DNA of 64,000 bases from Scatophagus argus (taxonomy: Eukaryota > Chordata > Actinopteri > Scatophagidae), in assembly GCF_020382885.2 (NCBI RefSeq), contig NC_058511.1, positions 17,412,504 to 17,476,503 of the forward strand, given 5' to 3'. Below the pieces are notes generated by a model. It saw nothing but the letters and a program-made list of their open reading frames with translations. It made no database searches and was not told where the DNA came from. Position numbers and translations under genes: made by a program. Position 1 is the stretch's first letter. Every line of letters begins with the position of its first letter. This document shows, piece by piece, positions 37,101 through 48,700 of the stretch.

Positions 37101-40100
37101 GACTGACAACATAGATGTATTTACTATGGCTCTGCCACATGTTGGTGCATAAAGGATTGGTAGAGAGGGTCATTCTGCTGTTCATTTCAACCTATGCTTT
37201 CGACAGTGTGCTTTAGTGTAAACTGCTATTATGTAGAAATGCTGGCTTAATTATAATATTACTATTTTACTCAATTTTTCTGCTCTGATTTCATGTGCAA
37301 AGAGTTTAGGAGGAAGAAAACAAGTTGGTTCAGACAATAATTTATATTTTAAATTATTCTTCTATCTTATCTACAAGTTTGATGATTCTACGTTTTATAA
37401 AATATTACATTCCTAATTGTTTTTTCCACAAATATATGAACTAAGCATTGCAGAATGTGAAGTAACAGTAACAATTTCCATTACAAGATCCATCGGCACA
37501 CATGAATAGCTGGGAATCTGTCAGTATTTCCGATGTTCAACGTCCCGCTTCTTATTTTACAATTAATCCCAGTGCTCATCTGTTAACATTCAGGGAACAG
37601 CATTAGAATTTAACTCATCAAGCAGTTTTGTTAGGTGAGAGGTCAAGGGACAACGAATATCTTGAGTTATCACGTTTTAGCGCCAATCCAAAGGTTCTGA
37701 GGTTTTTGAACAAATGGAACTGCTGTGCTTTTTCTCCCTTTCCCTTGAAGTCTTTTTCCCCTCTTAATTATTCTCAAATGGAACTCTCTTGGTGTTTGAG
37801 AAATGTGCTGTCAAAGGTAAATATTGTATTTGAATGCATCGTCCAGACACAGTCGGGAGTCACGCTACGCAGGCTTTTAAGTGTGTCTGTGCTTTCCTTT
37901 CCACCTCTCTGACTCCCAGTGACACATGGAGTAACCTTCACAAGTGTACACACACACACCAAACACACACACACGAAACTCTAAGTATCCACATATGCAC
38001 ACTCACACACAACCACGCACAGACGTCTGCTTTGCATTCACATTTTGTCTTGTGAATAGAAGTTTTAACCAAACTCTTATGTTAATAACAGGATTAGTAC
38101 AGATAGTTACAAAGTTTTACCCTTGGGATAATTTCAGAATTACTGTATTAATACAGAAGGATTTTGAAAGCAATTTGACAACACAAACCTCCACCAGTTT
38201 GAAAAACAGCTGAGAAATATGCTTAAGTTGTTTTGTTGCGGAGAGTTAGATGAATCAGCCTGGACTGCACTGACCTGACTGGGGCAGCAGGGTCATTCAT
38301 CCCTCAGTATATGCACAACAAAATCAAACTTCCTTACGCCTCATCTGCTGGAACATCCCACTCAACACACAGTCTATTTCAGGCTTATTTTGCAGATATT
38401 TTTATCAGGAGGGATGACAATCCGCAGCTTGGTGGCATGCTTTCATTTCTCTCTATCCTTCTGGAGGGCTCTGGGTAAACTTTGAGGAGGAATGTGAGGA
38501 AATTGTAGTGGACATCGGGGCACGTGCACACGTGAATTGGGGCAGTGATTGGGAGATAATTTCATGTGATGGGTGCTGTTGAAAGCGTTGAAAAGTGGTG
38601 CTTAGGATGGAGGGATGTTCCACTAAAAGAAAGGGATGAGGATTGTCATAACAAAATCTCCTTCTTAGCATAAATTAGCACAGTGACTCTACATCAGTGC
38701 TTTCAGGGAATTTAGTGTAAGATTAACAAGAGTCAAAATCATCATCAGTCATTATCTCACCCGAACGCCTAAATTATACTTCATTATGCATTCTGTCCAC
38801 CTTAATTACAAGATTAACAGTCTACAGTCATACGAGCATCCCTCTGAGGCTATACAAAGGTACAGCAATGTCTTGTGTTAACATCAGCAGCTAAAATACT
38901 CAAAAAGACAATGCTAACCCAGTATTTTAGGCAGATATTATGTTTACCACGTTCACCATCATAATATTTTGGCATGCTAACATTTGATAATTAGGACTAA
39001 AAACATAAAACTTTCAGAAAAATTGAAAAACTGAATGAATGGTTCAAGACAATACACTCAAAACCAAAAACGGTTAGAGGAAAAGTCAGGGGAACAACAA
39101 AATCAGTAGTTATTTGCTTTGGGGCTACGAATGTCTGAAGGCTACCAAATTTCATGGCAGTCCATTCAATATTTATAGAAACATTTCAGTCTGAACCGAA
39201 GTAGTAGGTCGACCAACATGACCATCCCTAAGAGCAGTGCTGCGAGCACGGTTATGAATGTCAATGGTGAAAATAAGACAGATATATTTAAGGATGCATC
39301 AACATGTCACTGACATTGATTCTCTTGGAAAGCATCATAGCATTGTTTCTTACTTGTACGATAACACATGGAGACAATGCAATAGATTAGATAGACAGAT
39401 TGAGCGTTAATCTGGACAATCTGGACAATTCTACTCCCACCTGTACGAGATGTAAATACTGTACATGTAAATACTGTACATTTTCATATCTTTAATTTTA
39501 TTCTTTTTATAAGGTTTCTATTTTACAATATTTAATTTTACTTACCTATTATTTGGTCGCAGGGACAAAAAGAATTTCTCTGCACATTGTACTGTGTATG
39601 ATTGTGTGTGTGACAAATAAACCGATCTTGTATCTCTTGTATCTTGATAGATAAACAGATAGATAGATAACCTTTATTGTCATTGTATATGCATACAATG
39701 AAATTAGAGTAATGTCCCGCAAGCCCCCTCAACACTATGTAATGTAATGCATTGGGCACTTCCTCTATGACAAAACCATAAATACTTAAAATACTGATAC
39801 AGGAAAAGAAAAAAGAGTTTTAAACTTTTGGACGTGCCATAACTCTTACACTTCTATGTTTCCACACATGCCACGCAGTCCCTCTGAAGGGCACGTGTTT
39901 CCTTCACTCAAGGCCATAGCAAACTGGTCGCTCTCTATTGCATAATTTTCACCCTGTACTTAAGCAATTTAGGAAGAGTAAAAGCCCCATTACATATTTC
40001 AGAGGTGACCCTAACATATTACATCATGCTGACTCCCAAGATTCTTCACAGATTGTTTGGGCCCTCGGGTGGCAGATTGCACACAGATCAGCTCTTGGTT

Positions 40101-41430
40101 GGGTCAGTTCTGTTGGTGTAATTTCCCACTGCCAATACAGTCCTAAACAAAATAGGGTCTTCTATACTCTAATTGTTTGACACAAATTTTACATTTTTTA
40201 ATCTTGGATACAACTTGAGTATGTTTGGATTTTGGAGTGTTTTTCAGATAAAATAATTAATCTGAGGTTGTCGCCTCGGGCTCTTGGAAATTGGGATTTC
40301 TCACATTTTTCAGACATTTTAGCCCATCTGAATAGTGTGTGTCAATATTATCTTGGCGCGTTAGTTGGTTAGCACTCTCTAACTAAACTATAACTCGTGA
40401 GAAACAATATGGTATATCTGTAAGGAAACATCAAAGTTGAAGCCGAAGGAATAAATGTGAGCAGGTATGTTTTTCTAAAGATTTCCAAAAATGCTTTTCC
40501 AGAGATGTGAGATGTGTGATGTAGCGAGCATTAAGCTTTAATCAAGCACTGAAGAGCATCCACCTGTGTTTTCCAAAATGTATCTCGTCTGCCAGTGCAT
40601 GTCTGCAGCACTAAATGTTTAAATTCACTGCTGTATTCTTTTTAAATCAACTGGTCTCTGTGCTGGGTTTCTTCTCTTTCTCTCTGTCGTTGTCTATCCC
40701 TTCAGCTGTCTTTATCTTAAACACAGTAAATCTACAACTGCAAGACATAGGGGCAATTAATAACCTGTTGATGTGGTGTATTTGTCATGATAATTAAAAA
40801 GGTGAGCTAAACCCGAAATAGTCATGCAAGTGCATTATGGAGCATAAGTATTGTTATAATGGTGGATTTACAGTTCAAGTTTAGTAAAATATGTTGCGAA
40901 TGAATGAATCGTTACAGTAATTAAGTTGAACATATATTCCAATTATCACGTATAGATTTTGTGTTCCTTTAAAATACTTCATGATTGGCTTCCTTTCTCA
41001 CCAAATCAAGAAGAAGTCACACTGACAACGGGAACATAGTAACAGTCTGACAGACGAAAAATAATACCTTAAAATGGAATAACTACTTAACATCGCAGAC
41101 AGCCTCAAAGTCCCTCTGGGAACACTTTGAAGGAATATTCATAATATTGTAATGATTTTTCCTCAGGGTTAAGAGCACTTTACATTCAAAATGCATGAAA
41201 AAAAAAAAAACCCAGGAAAGCAGAATCGCTTTTACAGATGCGTTTTGTCCGCCTACTTACAGTGTCTCCGTGCTTGCTGGAAACCTGGGGAGAATATCAA
41301 TGTCAAAGCAGGAGATTGTGTGAGTCTTCCATTCAGCACACTCGCAGACAGCAGGGCAGGAGTCAGCCTCCGACACGGTGCTGATAGGGAGGGTGACAAG
41401 CGTAAACAACGCGCATGTTATCACCTGCAT
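23731..41430 (-). CDS. tshr: Thyrotropin (TSH) receptor, complete, 10 coding exons
   Basis: Exons in transcript order: 41430-41261, 34900-34829, 33783-33709, 31084-31010, 30385-30311, 29965-29888, 29374-29306, 27928-27851, 25861-25673, 25183-23731. Total 2334 bases, 777 aa (human 764). All introns are phase 2 with GT-AG borders, and exons 1-9 match the human lengths I remember. The receptor binds TSH at the cell surface and signals mainly through Gs and cAMP in thyroid follicles. Residues 1-20 are a signal peptide, followed by the Cys cluster SCPAVCEC. Exons 2-8 encode one leucine-rich repeat each, the hinge carries PSHCCGFKN, and exon 10 holds the seven-helix domain. The start at 41430 was preferred over an in-frame ATG at 41496 because it places the signal peptide at the N terminus and gives the family length. 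The C-terminal tail is unusual (see separate entry). Confidence 0.98.
25673..34900 (-). CDS. tshr: tshr exons 2-9: leucine-rich-repeat ectodomain
   Basis: Eight coding blocks within this span carry the hormone-binding LRR arc. Representative readings are [18 protein letters not shown] (exon 2), [18 protein letters not shown] (exon 4), [11 protein letters not shown] (exon 5) and [18 protein letters not shown] (exon 7). Exon 9 (189 bases) covers [11 protein letters not shown] and the first hinge Cys pair. Exons 2-8 are 69-78 bases with phase-2 borders, the modular one-repeat-per-exon pattern of the glycoprotein-hormone receptor family. N-x-S/T sites NIS (exon 2) and NGT (exon 7) are visible. 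Introns between them hold the transposon remnants listed separately. Confidence 0.96.
25862..27850 (-). other. tshr: tshr intron 8
   Basis: Intron between exons 8 and 9. A plus-strand open frame at 26057-26383 (108 codons) starts in non-conserved DNA and resembles no family I know, so it is not called. No transposon was recognised. Confidence 0.7.
28980..29246. mobile_element. Short inverted-repeat element in tshr intron 7
   Basis: The left end GAAATAGTTTGACATTTTGG...CCAAGAG and the right end, read on the opposite strand as GGAATATTCAGCAATTTGGG...GCCAAGAG, are imperfect inverted repeats. Internal words such as ATGAAGCTACAGCC are those of a very common fish MITE. It has no coding capacity. 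Related copies lie near 35000, 36000-36400 and 57490-57746. Confidence 0.7.
31735..31795 (+). repeat. LINE-like 3' tail in tshr intron 3
   Basis: GTACCTGTACACTGCACAGT followed by GACAATAAAGTTGAATGTAA and a short TCTAATGTAA duplication, the usual end of fish non-LTR copies. Only the terminal piece is recognisable. Confidence 0.5.
34990..35545 (+). mobile_element. Decayed short inverted-repeat element with internal poly-A
   Basis: TATTTTGGGGAAATACGCT...GTAAATAT near the left and ATCTTAGCATAAAGACTG followed by AAAGGTAACAAA match the interior of the fish MITE also seen at 28980 and 57490. The middle contains a 23-base A run (35232-35254). Right-hand traces reach AAGCTAACTGTCTCC near 35527. Borders are approximate. 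Confidence 0.5.
35232..35254. repeat. Poly-A run
   Basis: An uninterrupted A run inside the decayed element of tshr intron 1. Confidence 0.95.
35960..36425 (+). mobile_element. Second decayed copy of the same inverted-repeat element
   Basis: Words CCACCTACCAGCACCTCTAA, CTCACTAATTAACCCATTAT and GTTGTGGTTTTTACC on the left are mirrored on the right by AATTAGTGAGTATTAGAGGT and AAGCTAACTGGCTGCTGGC. This is the long-palindrome organisation expected of the full-length element. It is diverged and encodes no protein. Confidence 0.6.
38521..38534. promoter_or_regulatory. Two CACGTG E-boxes two bases apart in tshr intron 1
   Basis: CACGTG at 38521-38526 and again at 38529-38534. A further single CACGTG lies near 39892. 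Close E-box pairs are known from clock-controlled and MITF/USF targets. Activity here is inferred from the motif only. Confidence 0.35.
39390..39725 (+). repeat. Tandem LINE-like 3' tails in tshr intron 1
   Basis: The first tail contains TTGTACTGTGTATGATTGTG and GTGTGACAAATAAACCGATC and ends in repeated TCTTGTATC. A second tail follows at once (ATAGATAGATAACCTTTATT, then GTCATTGTATATGC). Both are typical 3' termini of fish non-LTR copies. The coding body is absent. Confidence 0.55.
41261..41430 (-). CDS. tshr: tshr exon 1: signal peptide and N-terminal Cys cluster
   Basis: 170 coding bases from ATG at 41430-41428. The hydrophobic run [17 protein letters not shown] is a typical signal peptide. 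Cysteines at 25, 29, 31 and 41 match the N-terminal cap of the receptor ectodomain. The final CT joins with A at 34900 to give Leu57, as in human. Confidence 0.93.
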
Positions 41431-42790
41431 GCTGGATTGCTGCTCGCTGTCACTGTCGGTGCAAAAATATCCCCGGAATGACTTCTGTCTCGCCAACTGA
41501 TAGTCCTCCTCCTCCTGATGTCCACAACAACAAATATGTGTATCAGTGTAAGTGAGGCAGTCTGGTCTATGATAGTCTATTTGTTTTGGTGTATAATCCG
41601 CAGGAAGAGGCGGAGGAGCTGCACTGTAGTGTTATGCTCAGTTGTCTGCACAGGGCCACAGGAGTTTCTGTGAGGTCGTGAAGGTGGGGGTGCTGTAGGA
41701 CGGACAGCTGCAGCTCTGTGGTGGGTTTGGAGGTGGTCTACTTGAAGAGAGGGTGGACTCTTGTGGCACTCTTGGGTTAGACTCAAGAAGATTCTGTTTT
41801 GTTCTTTTTTTTATCCCCTTGTATATAAATGTGTTTTATTCTGTACATGAAATAACCTAGTTGACTTAAACTGCATATTCCAGTGGTCAAAGTCTATTTT
41901 ACACTAACTTTTTTAACCTTTCTTGTCTATAGCCATATAAGGTGTTTTCTTCAACCAATATGTATACTATAACTAGTTAATATAAACTATCCATTTCAAT
42001 GTGTATTTGTACAAGTCTATTCTATGATGAATTTTATTTTATTTTCCATTTTGCTTTTCTTTAAAACATTTTCCTTTTCTTGTGCAATAAACAATGATTT
42101 TATGTTTTCTTTACTTTTTTAACTGAGGAGCGGCGACACTGGCGCAAACGGATACTTTTGGATAATGTAGTTCACAAATAATAAGTTCCCACATCTCTTC
42201 ACAGTGCACAGCATACAGTTCCCGGCGTCCTTTGGGGCCGCAGTGGTCGGTTGTTTTTCTGCTCAGACGCGGCTAGTTCAAGTTGCCATAGCACAGTAAA
42301 GCTGAGGCTTGTTGCCGTGTTTGCTAGCACTCGTGAGGCGAAAAACCAATGGCTCTTTTATAACATATTCATTGCAGTAGCTTTTATTTTCTCTCTTTTC
42401 GCCTGACATATGCAGGGTTTTTACGGCGTTGTCACAAGGTTATATGATTTGGCTAACGTTGGGTTAGCTAGCTAACGACCACAGTAGTTGCCACTTGTTG
42501 CTAGCCTGGACGAGCATCACACAACAATGCCCAGCACAGTGATTGACTGGGAAGAGGAAAGTTTGAATTGTAGTGCCTTCCTAGTTTGAAACCTTTCTTT
42601 CTCCACAGGTTGTTAAGGTAACAATGACAAAGGCTCGGTTTCTGCTAACTATGACAAAAATATCAAATGTAAAGAAACTTCAAAACCAGCCCGGTTTGTG
42701 CGTTAATCTGATTAACAGTTAGCCAGCATTTCACTAATCGTCAGATTTGCATAAGCAGCCGTTTTTCGACGACCTGCCCGGTCTCAAACT
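41431..42790. promoter_or_regulatory. Head-to-head tshr / cep128 spacer with putative divergent promoters
   Basis: The start codons of tshr (41430, minus) and cep128 (42791, plus) are 1360 bases apart, the arrangement also known in mammals. The cep128 side contains an X-box-like site, extra GTTGCC half-sites at 42311-42316 and 42487-42492, and an AACCAAT (CCAAT box) near 42344. Transcription starts and untranslated exons could not be fixed. A 42610 acceptor (CTCCACAG) suggests a non-coding first exon for cep128. Confidence 0.55.
42282..42295 (+). promoter_or_regulatory. cep128: X-box-like RFX site upstream of cep128
   Basis: GTTGCCATAGCACA agrees with the RFX consensus GTNRCC-(0-3)-RGYAAC at 10 of 12 specified positions; the last two bases differ. 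RFX factors drive many centriole and cilium genes, and CEP128 is one such protein. The site is about 500 bases upstream of the start codon. Confidence 0.45.
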
Positions 42791-45700
42791 ATGGATTCAT
42801 CCAGTGAGTCGGATTCATACGACAGGACGCGGGTGCACAGGCCTCGGGGGCGTGAAGCCCACCGCAGACCTGGTCGGGACATTGGCAGAGCCCGAGGGAG
42901 TGGGGGTGATAATCGGGGAGCAGACATCTCGGAGAAGATGAGCACACTGGCGAACACTTTACAGGTACTCTGCTCAGATGTCATACGGTTGCAAATACTG
43001 AACATTCATATGTGTTTTGTAATCAAGTGGTCTGGCTGTGACCTTATAGGGTCTTCCACTTAACTGGACAAGTACGTCAGTATCCTTATAAACTTGTACT
43101 ACATTTTTGGTTTTCATATTTATTTATAGCTTGCATTGACCTTGAACTTATGGGAATAATTATTAACTCATACCTTCCTTTTTCTGATAGGACACCAGTA
43201 GGAACTTAACCAAAGTAGACCAGATGCTGGGCCAGTACAGGGACCATACAGAAGATCAGGCCGAAGCCATGGCACTGGTGAGACACTTGATCTTTTAATT
43301 GTAATTCACTGATAATATTTTCATCTCTTAAAAATGCTGATGATTTTCGACACGGGTCTCCCCATTGCACACACTGTACACTGATTACCACAACATTAAA
43401 ACCACTGACAGGTGAAGTGAATAAAATTAATCATATGTTTACACACAACGGTCCTGTGGAGGCCCCACCTGGTGGGAGGGTGGATTCGGGTTATTTCAGT
43501 GCATCCAACTTCTCAATCAGTTTGGGATCTGAGTGTGTGCAGGCTAGTGTTGTAGTCTTTGAGACATTGCCGGAACCCAGGGTTTCCCCACAGAACATTG
43601 CATTGTGAAGATACAATGAATTTTATTCACTTCACCTGTCAGTGGGGTCAATGTTGTGACTTTAATGTTGGTGTATAGCTGTGTTTTGATCTGAGACTTC
43701 TCTAAAAGTCTCTAAAAAACTCACACTGATACTTAATGGGGCCATTTTGAATAAAATTATGAAAGTTTTAGTAAATACTTCACAAAATGTATTTCTTTTT
43801 CCAATAGTTGTGAGAATTCTGTTGTGGCAACACTTTGTTTTTCTCCATATCTTTCCAATGGTCTGGTCTTGTGTATTTTCATGTATATCTGTTCTCCCTG
43901 TTCTTCTTTATTAGTTTGGTATTCGCTTCTTAATGCTATTAAATTTTTTTTGTCAGTGTGTTGTTTATGTCTTCTTTTTCTTTTTGCACCAGCTCAGAGA
44001 GAACCTAGAGGAGTCAATCAGTCAGCTTCAGACACAGAGGCTGGGCAGATCTAACGGTGCTCGGAGTGCTTCAGCTTCAGCCTCCACACTGCACACTAGC
44101 GACCTGGAAGCTTGCTCGGGATCAGGTATGGATTAATGAAAAGGATTTTGCTGTCCTCTGTCTACCCATTTTAGTCTGAGTTGTGGATAATTTGCGATGA
44201 GATGAGACATAAATGCTTAAACCACAGAAATAGTACACTAAAATGACAGTGAATGCACAAAGAACACCTTATAAGCCTTATGCACATGGGTTTGCACTGC
44301 CTGTGTTTGGTTACCTATTTTTGAAGTAACCAGCCAGCAGGAGATCTGCCCTTAATGCTTTCCTCTATATGTAAATCTGTTATTTCAGATGGGCTGCGTT
44401 TCTACCCTACCTCTCCACTGAGGGACTATTCAGGCACAACGGGAAGGAGAAGACGGTCTCAGTCTGCTGGTGTTCGCTTCGAGGATGCCAGCCTGACAGG
44501 AGAAGATGTAAGGAATGGAATGAAGACAGAGCAACCACCAGTCAGTGCCACTTGTTACTGTCCCTCCTCTCTCTTGCCTTTCTCTCTCTCCCCCTCAACC
44601 CAACTGGTCAGGGCAGATTAAGAAGAATTAAGAATCACTTTATTGGCAGTATATATAATTTTACATACACACACTGCATTTGTCTTCTGCATTTAACCCA
44701 TCCTTAGTTGAACACACACATGCAACACCCAGAAAATTACATGCAGTGAAACACACACAGGAGCAGGGGGCTGCATCAAGCGCCCAGGGGGCAAATTGGG
44801 AGTTAAGTGCCTTGCTCAAGGGCACATCAGCCAGCTAATGGAGGGGGGGGGGGGGACATTTTTTTGCATTATTCAAAAAAACTATTCACTCCACCACACC
44901 CAAATTTTTCCTGCTCATCCGGTGGGGGAATCGAACCACGTCTCCAACCTCTAGGCCACGGCTGCCCACATTGAGCTGGGGTCTGTTCCAAGGTTTCTGC
45001 CTTCTAAAAGAAGGTTTTTCCTCACCTGTGTCTTGGTGCTTGCTCATGGGAGTTTTGTTGGGTCTCTCTGTACCAAAATTCAAATTAAAGGGTTTGGTCT
45101 AGACCTGTTCTATTTAGAAACTGTCATGAGACAACTGTTGTTGTGCTTTGGCATTATATAAATGAATTGAACTGAAATTCAGATAGTTTCAGAAAGTTCC
45201 CACAAGAGGGCAGACTGAGTCAGCAACACAGATATGCAACTTGTTACGCTGATCTTGAAGGGGCTTGACAAGATTTCCTTGAAATCAGCTACTGTTCATG
45301 TTAGTATGTTCCTTTATGCCAAAGTGTGTTCAGAAGTCCCTGTTTATTTTTGATTATGCTTTCAACAGTAATTACAATAAATGCGCATCTCTGTAAAGGC
45401 ATTGACAACCTTGCTTTGGCTGTGCATGATGTTTTGTCTTCTGTATCAATCTGTGGCTGTCCCACATAGATTCACACTATGCATCAGTCCTTGAGGGATC
45501 TGCGCTGTGACCAGCAGAGACTGTCTGATGACTTGGACAGAGAAATCCTCAGGAGAAATAGGTACTAGAGGTGTTTTTTTTGTTTGTTTGTTTGATTCCA
45601 CATAGCACACTGAATTCATCAGTCATTGTCCTTTTTTGTGCTATAGTATGATTTTTAGATGTGAATTGAATCTCCAAATGGTATTTTGTTACCTGCCAAT

Positions 45701-48700
45701 TTGTCACTGGCTGGATTGGAAAGCTGGTGAAGTGATAGAGAGTGGTAATACAGTAAAAAATATTTAATCTCAAATATAGAAATTAAATCATGACTCTTAT
45801 GCAGTCTCCTCTTTAAATCTGCCCTCATTATTTTCTAATTCATAATTTTTCTTTTTCCACCATATGCAGCATGTGATTTGTTTGTTTTTAACCAGGAGAT
45901 TTTTCTTGAGCTTTGAAAACCAGTGCACTTTTTCTTTTTTTTTTAGGTCTTTATTACTCTCTCATCTCTGAGAAAGTGATAAAAGAACCATTGGAAACTT
46001 TAGAAAGATGGCAAGACACAAAGTCAAACAACAGCAGGTCCTTCTCTCAACATACATTAGAATTTGACATTTTCAAGTTATTAAAAAATCTCTCCTCCCT
46101 TGTGCTGCTGACCATTGATCCACTGCCATATTTCAACATCTGAAGCTGTTTAATTATTTTTAGTGGAGGCACTTTATGTATTTCCATTTTGATCAATGGT
46201 GTCCTGGAATAGGATTTTTCAAAGCAATCGACAGCTGTAGTGCATAAATAATTCCAGACTGCTGGATTTGTCTTCTTCTTCTTCTCTACAGGTCTGATAT
46301 TGACACCAGGCGAGCGATGGAGAACCTCATAGGGCACATGGCAACTTCCCAGAGACAGACCTCGGTGAGTTGTAGCTGTGTATTTCCCAACCAATACTAT
46401 ATATAATGTAAGTGTGCTTTCTGCCTCTGTGGACTTCAGAAGAAATGTAAATGCAGCCTGAATTTAAGGACATCACACTGAGCAATGAAAGCCTCGGTAG
46501 AAAGCAGTATGCAAATGTTTATGTTTCCTGAATAGAAATGGACAAAGCGGTACCCTCTATTTCAGTTGTCACTTCAAGTGAAGTCAAGCTTTACCAAAAA
46601 TATTTCAGTACAATTTCCAGGCACATGGTTCTTCATTGCAGAATCACTACTGTGACAAATACACTGCTCCCAGTGACAGCCAACATGTTTAATATTTTTT
46701 TATCTTGTCACGTTTGTGGACGTGACAAGATAAAGGTGATGCTTCCTGATTAAACTGAGATTTCTTGCGTTGTGAATGTAATACTCAGAGTTCTCGAAGA
46801 TATTTTTCTCACCCGCTCCTTTTAATTTCCTGGTGTCTCATTTATCATATCTCGCTGCCATTCCTGCGCCGGTGATGTTTGCGTCACCTGAAGCGTCCAC
46901 TGTCTCACTGTCTGCAGGTGTCGTCTCGCGTGGAGCAGCGTCTGCAGGAGCTGGAGAGAGAGATGTGCGCTGATCAAAGCAGCGTGGGGAGAGAGAGAAG
47001 GCCCGATCAGCAGGCGGCCGTGTCCGACGAGCTGCAGGAGGTGACACTCCCTATCACTCAGTTGCTGTGATCCCTCCACTCCACACCTCCCCACTGACAC
47101 TCACGTTCTCTCACGTTCAAAAACGCAACAAAAAAAATCTAGCGATGACATGAAGGCACATAGATACAATGGAGGGATGTGGACAGGACAAGATACAGGA
47201 CAGAACAATACAACAGTGTCAGGAACAGCACACGCTGACTCACCTCAGTATGATGTGAATGTATCAAACATCACCTGTAGCCCCCTGAGGAGGTTCAGAA
47301 GTTTAAAAAGCACATATGACAATCAGAGCGACAGATAAGAATAAACATGTGGCCTCCAAATAAGGATGCATGAAGCATGCGAACACAGACTCTCAGAAAA
47401 GATTAGAGATTTTTATGTCTCTCAAATTGGTGTGTTCCAGCCGTGCAATGCTTGGGAAGAAAGCGCTGATTGGCTAAATGAACACTCGCTTGCTGGTTTC
47501 ATGCAGTCGCCTCGATCGACATCTCTACTGTGCCTTTGTCCTCACAAATGCAGTCAAAAAAGCAGAAGAAAAACATTAAGTATTTTCAAAAATGTTATGG
47601 TATAATCTTATTTGATCAAATTCTTGAACATCTTAAAATTTCACAGTGATGATTTGGATTTTGTCCTAAGATTTCACTTAATTTTACACTTTCTCAAAGA
47701 CTTGTTGGTAGTTTTACATGGATTATGTCTGAGCCTAATTGTTCTGGTGTAATGTGATTCATTACTCATTTTACTAATGCTAGGTGGCATTCGGTGAAAT
47801 ACATTTTTTGAGGAGGAGAAATTTGGAGTAAAGAGAAAGCGAGTCAGTGGGACTTAGTACTCACACAGAGGCAGCAGCAATAAATGGCTGTTGGTTGAGC
47901 GATAATAGGGACCACTACTGACATTTACACAGTTTTTTATGCTAAATTTAAAAAAAATAAAATAAATAAATCCTGCTCTGGCTGCCAGCCTTGGCACAGA
48001 CAGGTTAAAATGCAAGCTTGATAGCGTTAACAAATGAAGTCTGAAACATTCTCAAGTGATCTCTGGTGAGTAATTAATCCTTTACAAGAAAAAAAGAAGT
48101 CAGAAAAGAACCAAAAACATTTCCATAATTGACGTGATTAATAATTTTCCATGCAATTAGATACAGCTTTCATGACTGTGTTGTCCATCAGATGTTTGAA
48201 CTGAACCACAATCTTACCAAAGGCTTTTCTCTCTAATATACTGCCACCTTCTCTTGTTTGATGAAGCAGTACTCCCACTGTGTCACCTAGGCGTCTTACT
48301 TTGCTTTATGAGACTATGAAGCACACCTAAGCAATTACTGTGATTCAGTACAAATGGTTGCCAAGCAAGTAATTGCTACTTTCCCATATTTCATGTCAAT
48401 CATGTTTTTTAAGTCATGCATTTGTCTTCAAGTATTAATAGCTGTGAGCGCTCTGTCATTAGGTGCACTTTAGTGTTGTAGACTTCCTGCTAGATGCACT
48501 TAATCGATGCCCACAGTCACAGTTAAGTACACATTATCTTGTATTATTGCTCTCTTACGTTGCTGCTTTCCTTTTAGCTGCACAAATCATCCAGATTATT
48601 TATCATCAGCATAAGGTTGGATCATTTCTGAAATACCTAAACCATTTCCTTGCTGGTTACTGGTCTTGAGGACTGGGTTTTGCAGATGCTAATCAGTGTC

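Larger units (their letters stand above)
34901..41260 (-). other. tshr: tshr intron 1
   Basis: Large (6.4 kb) first intron with decayed inverted-repeat elements, poly-A, TAGA and CA runs, LINE-like tails and an E-box pair. No exon-like sequence with a known match was found. The frame at 36762-37079 is not supported. Confidence 0.75.

Noticed and set aside
41431..41496. Upstream in-frame ATG for tshr at 41496
   Set aside because: It would add 22 hydrophilic residues before the signal peptide. The ATG at 41430 gives exactly the human exon-1 coding length.
46699..46734. microRNA precursor
   Set aside because: A 15-bp stem with a 6-base loop is far too short for a Drosha substrate.
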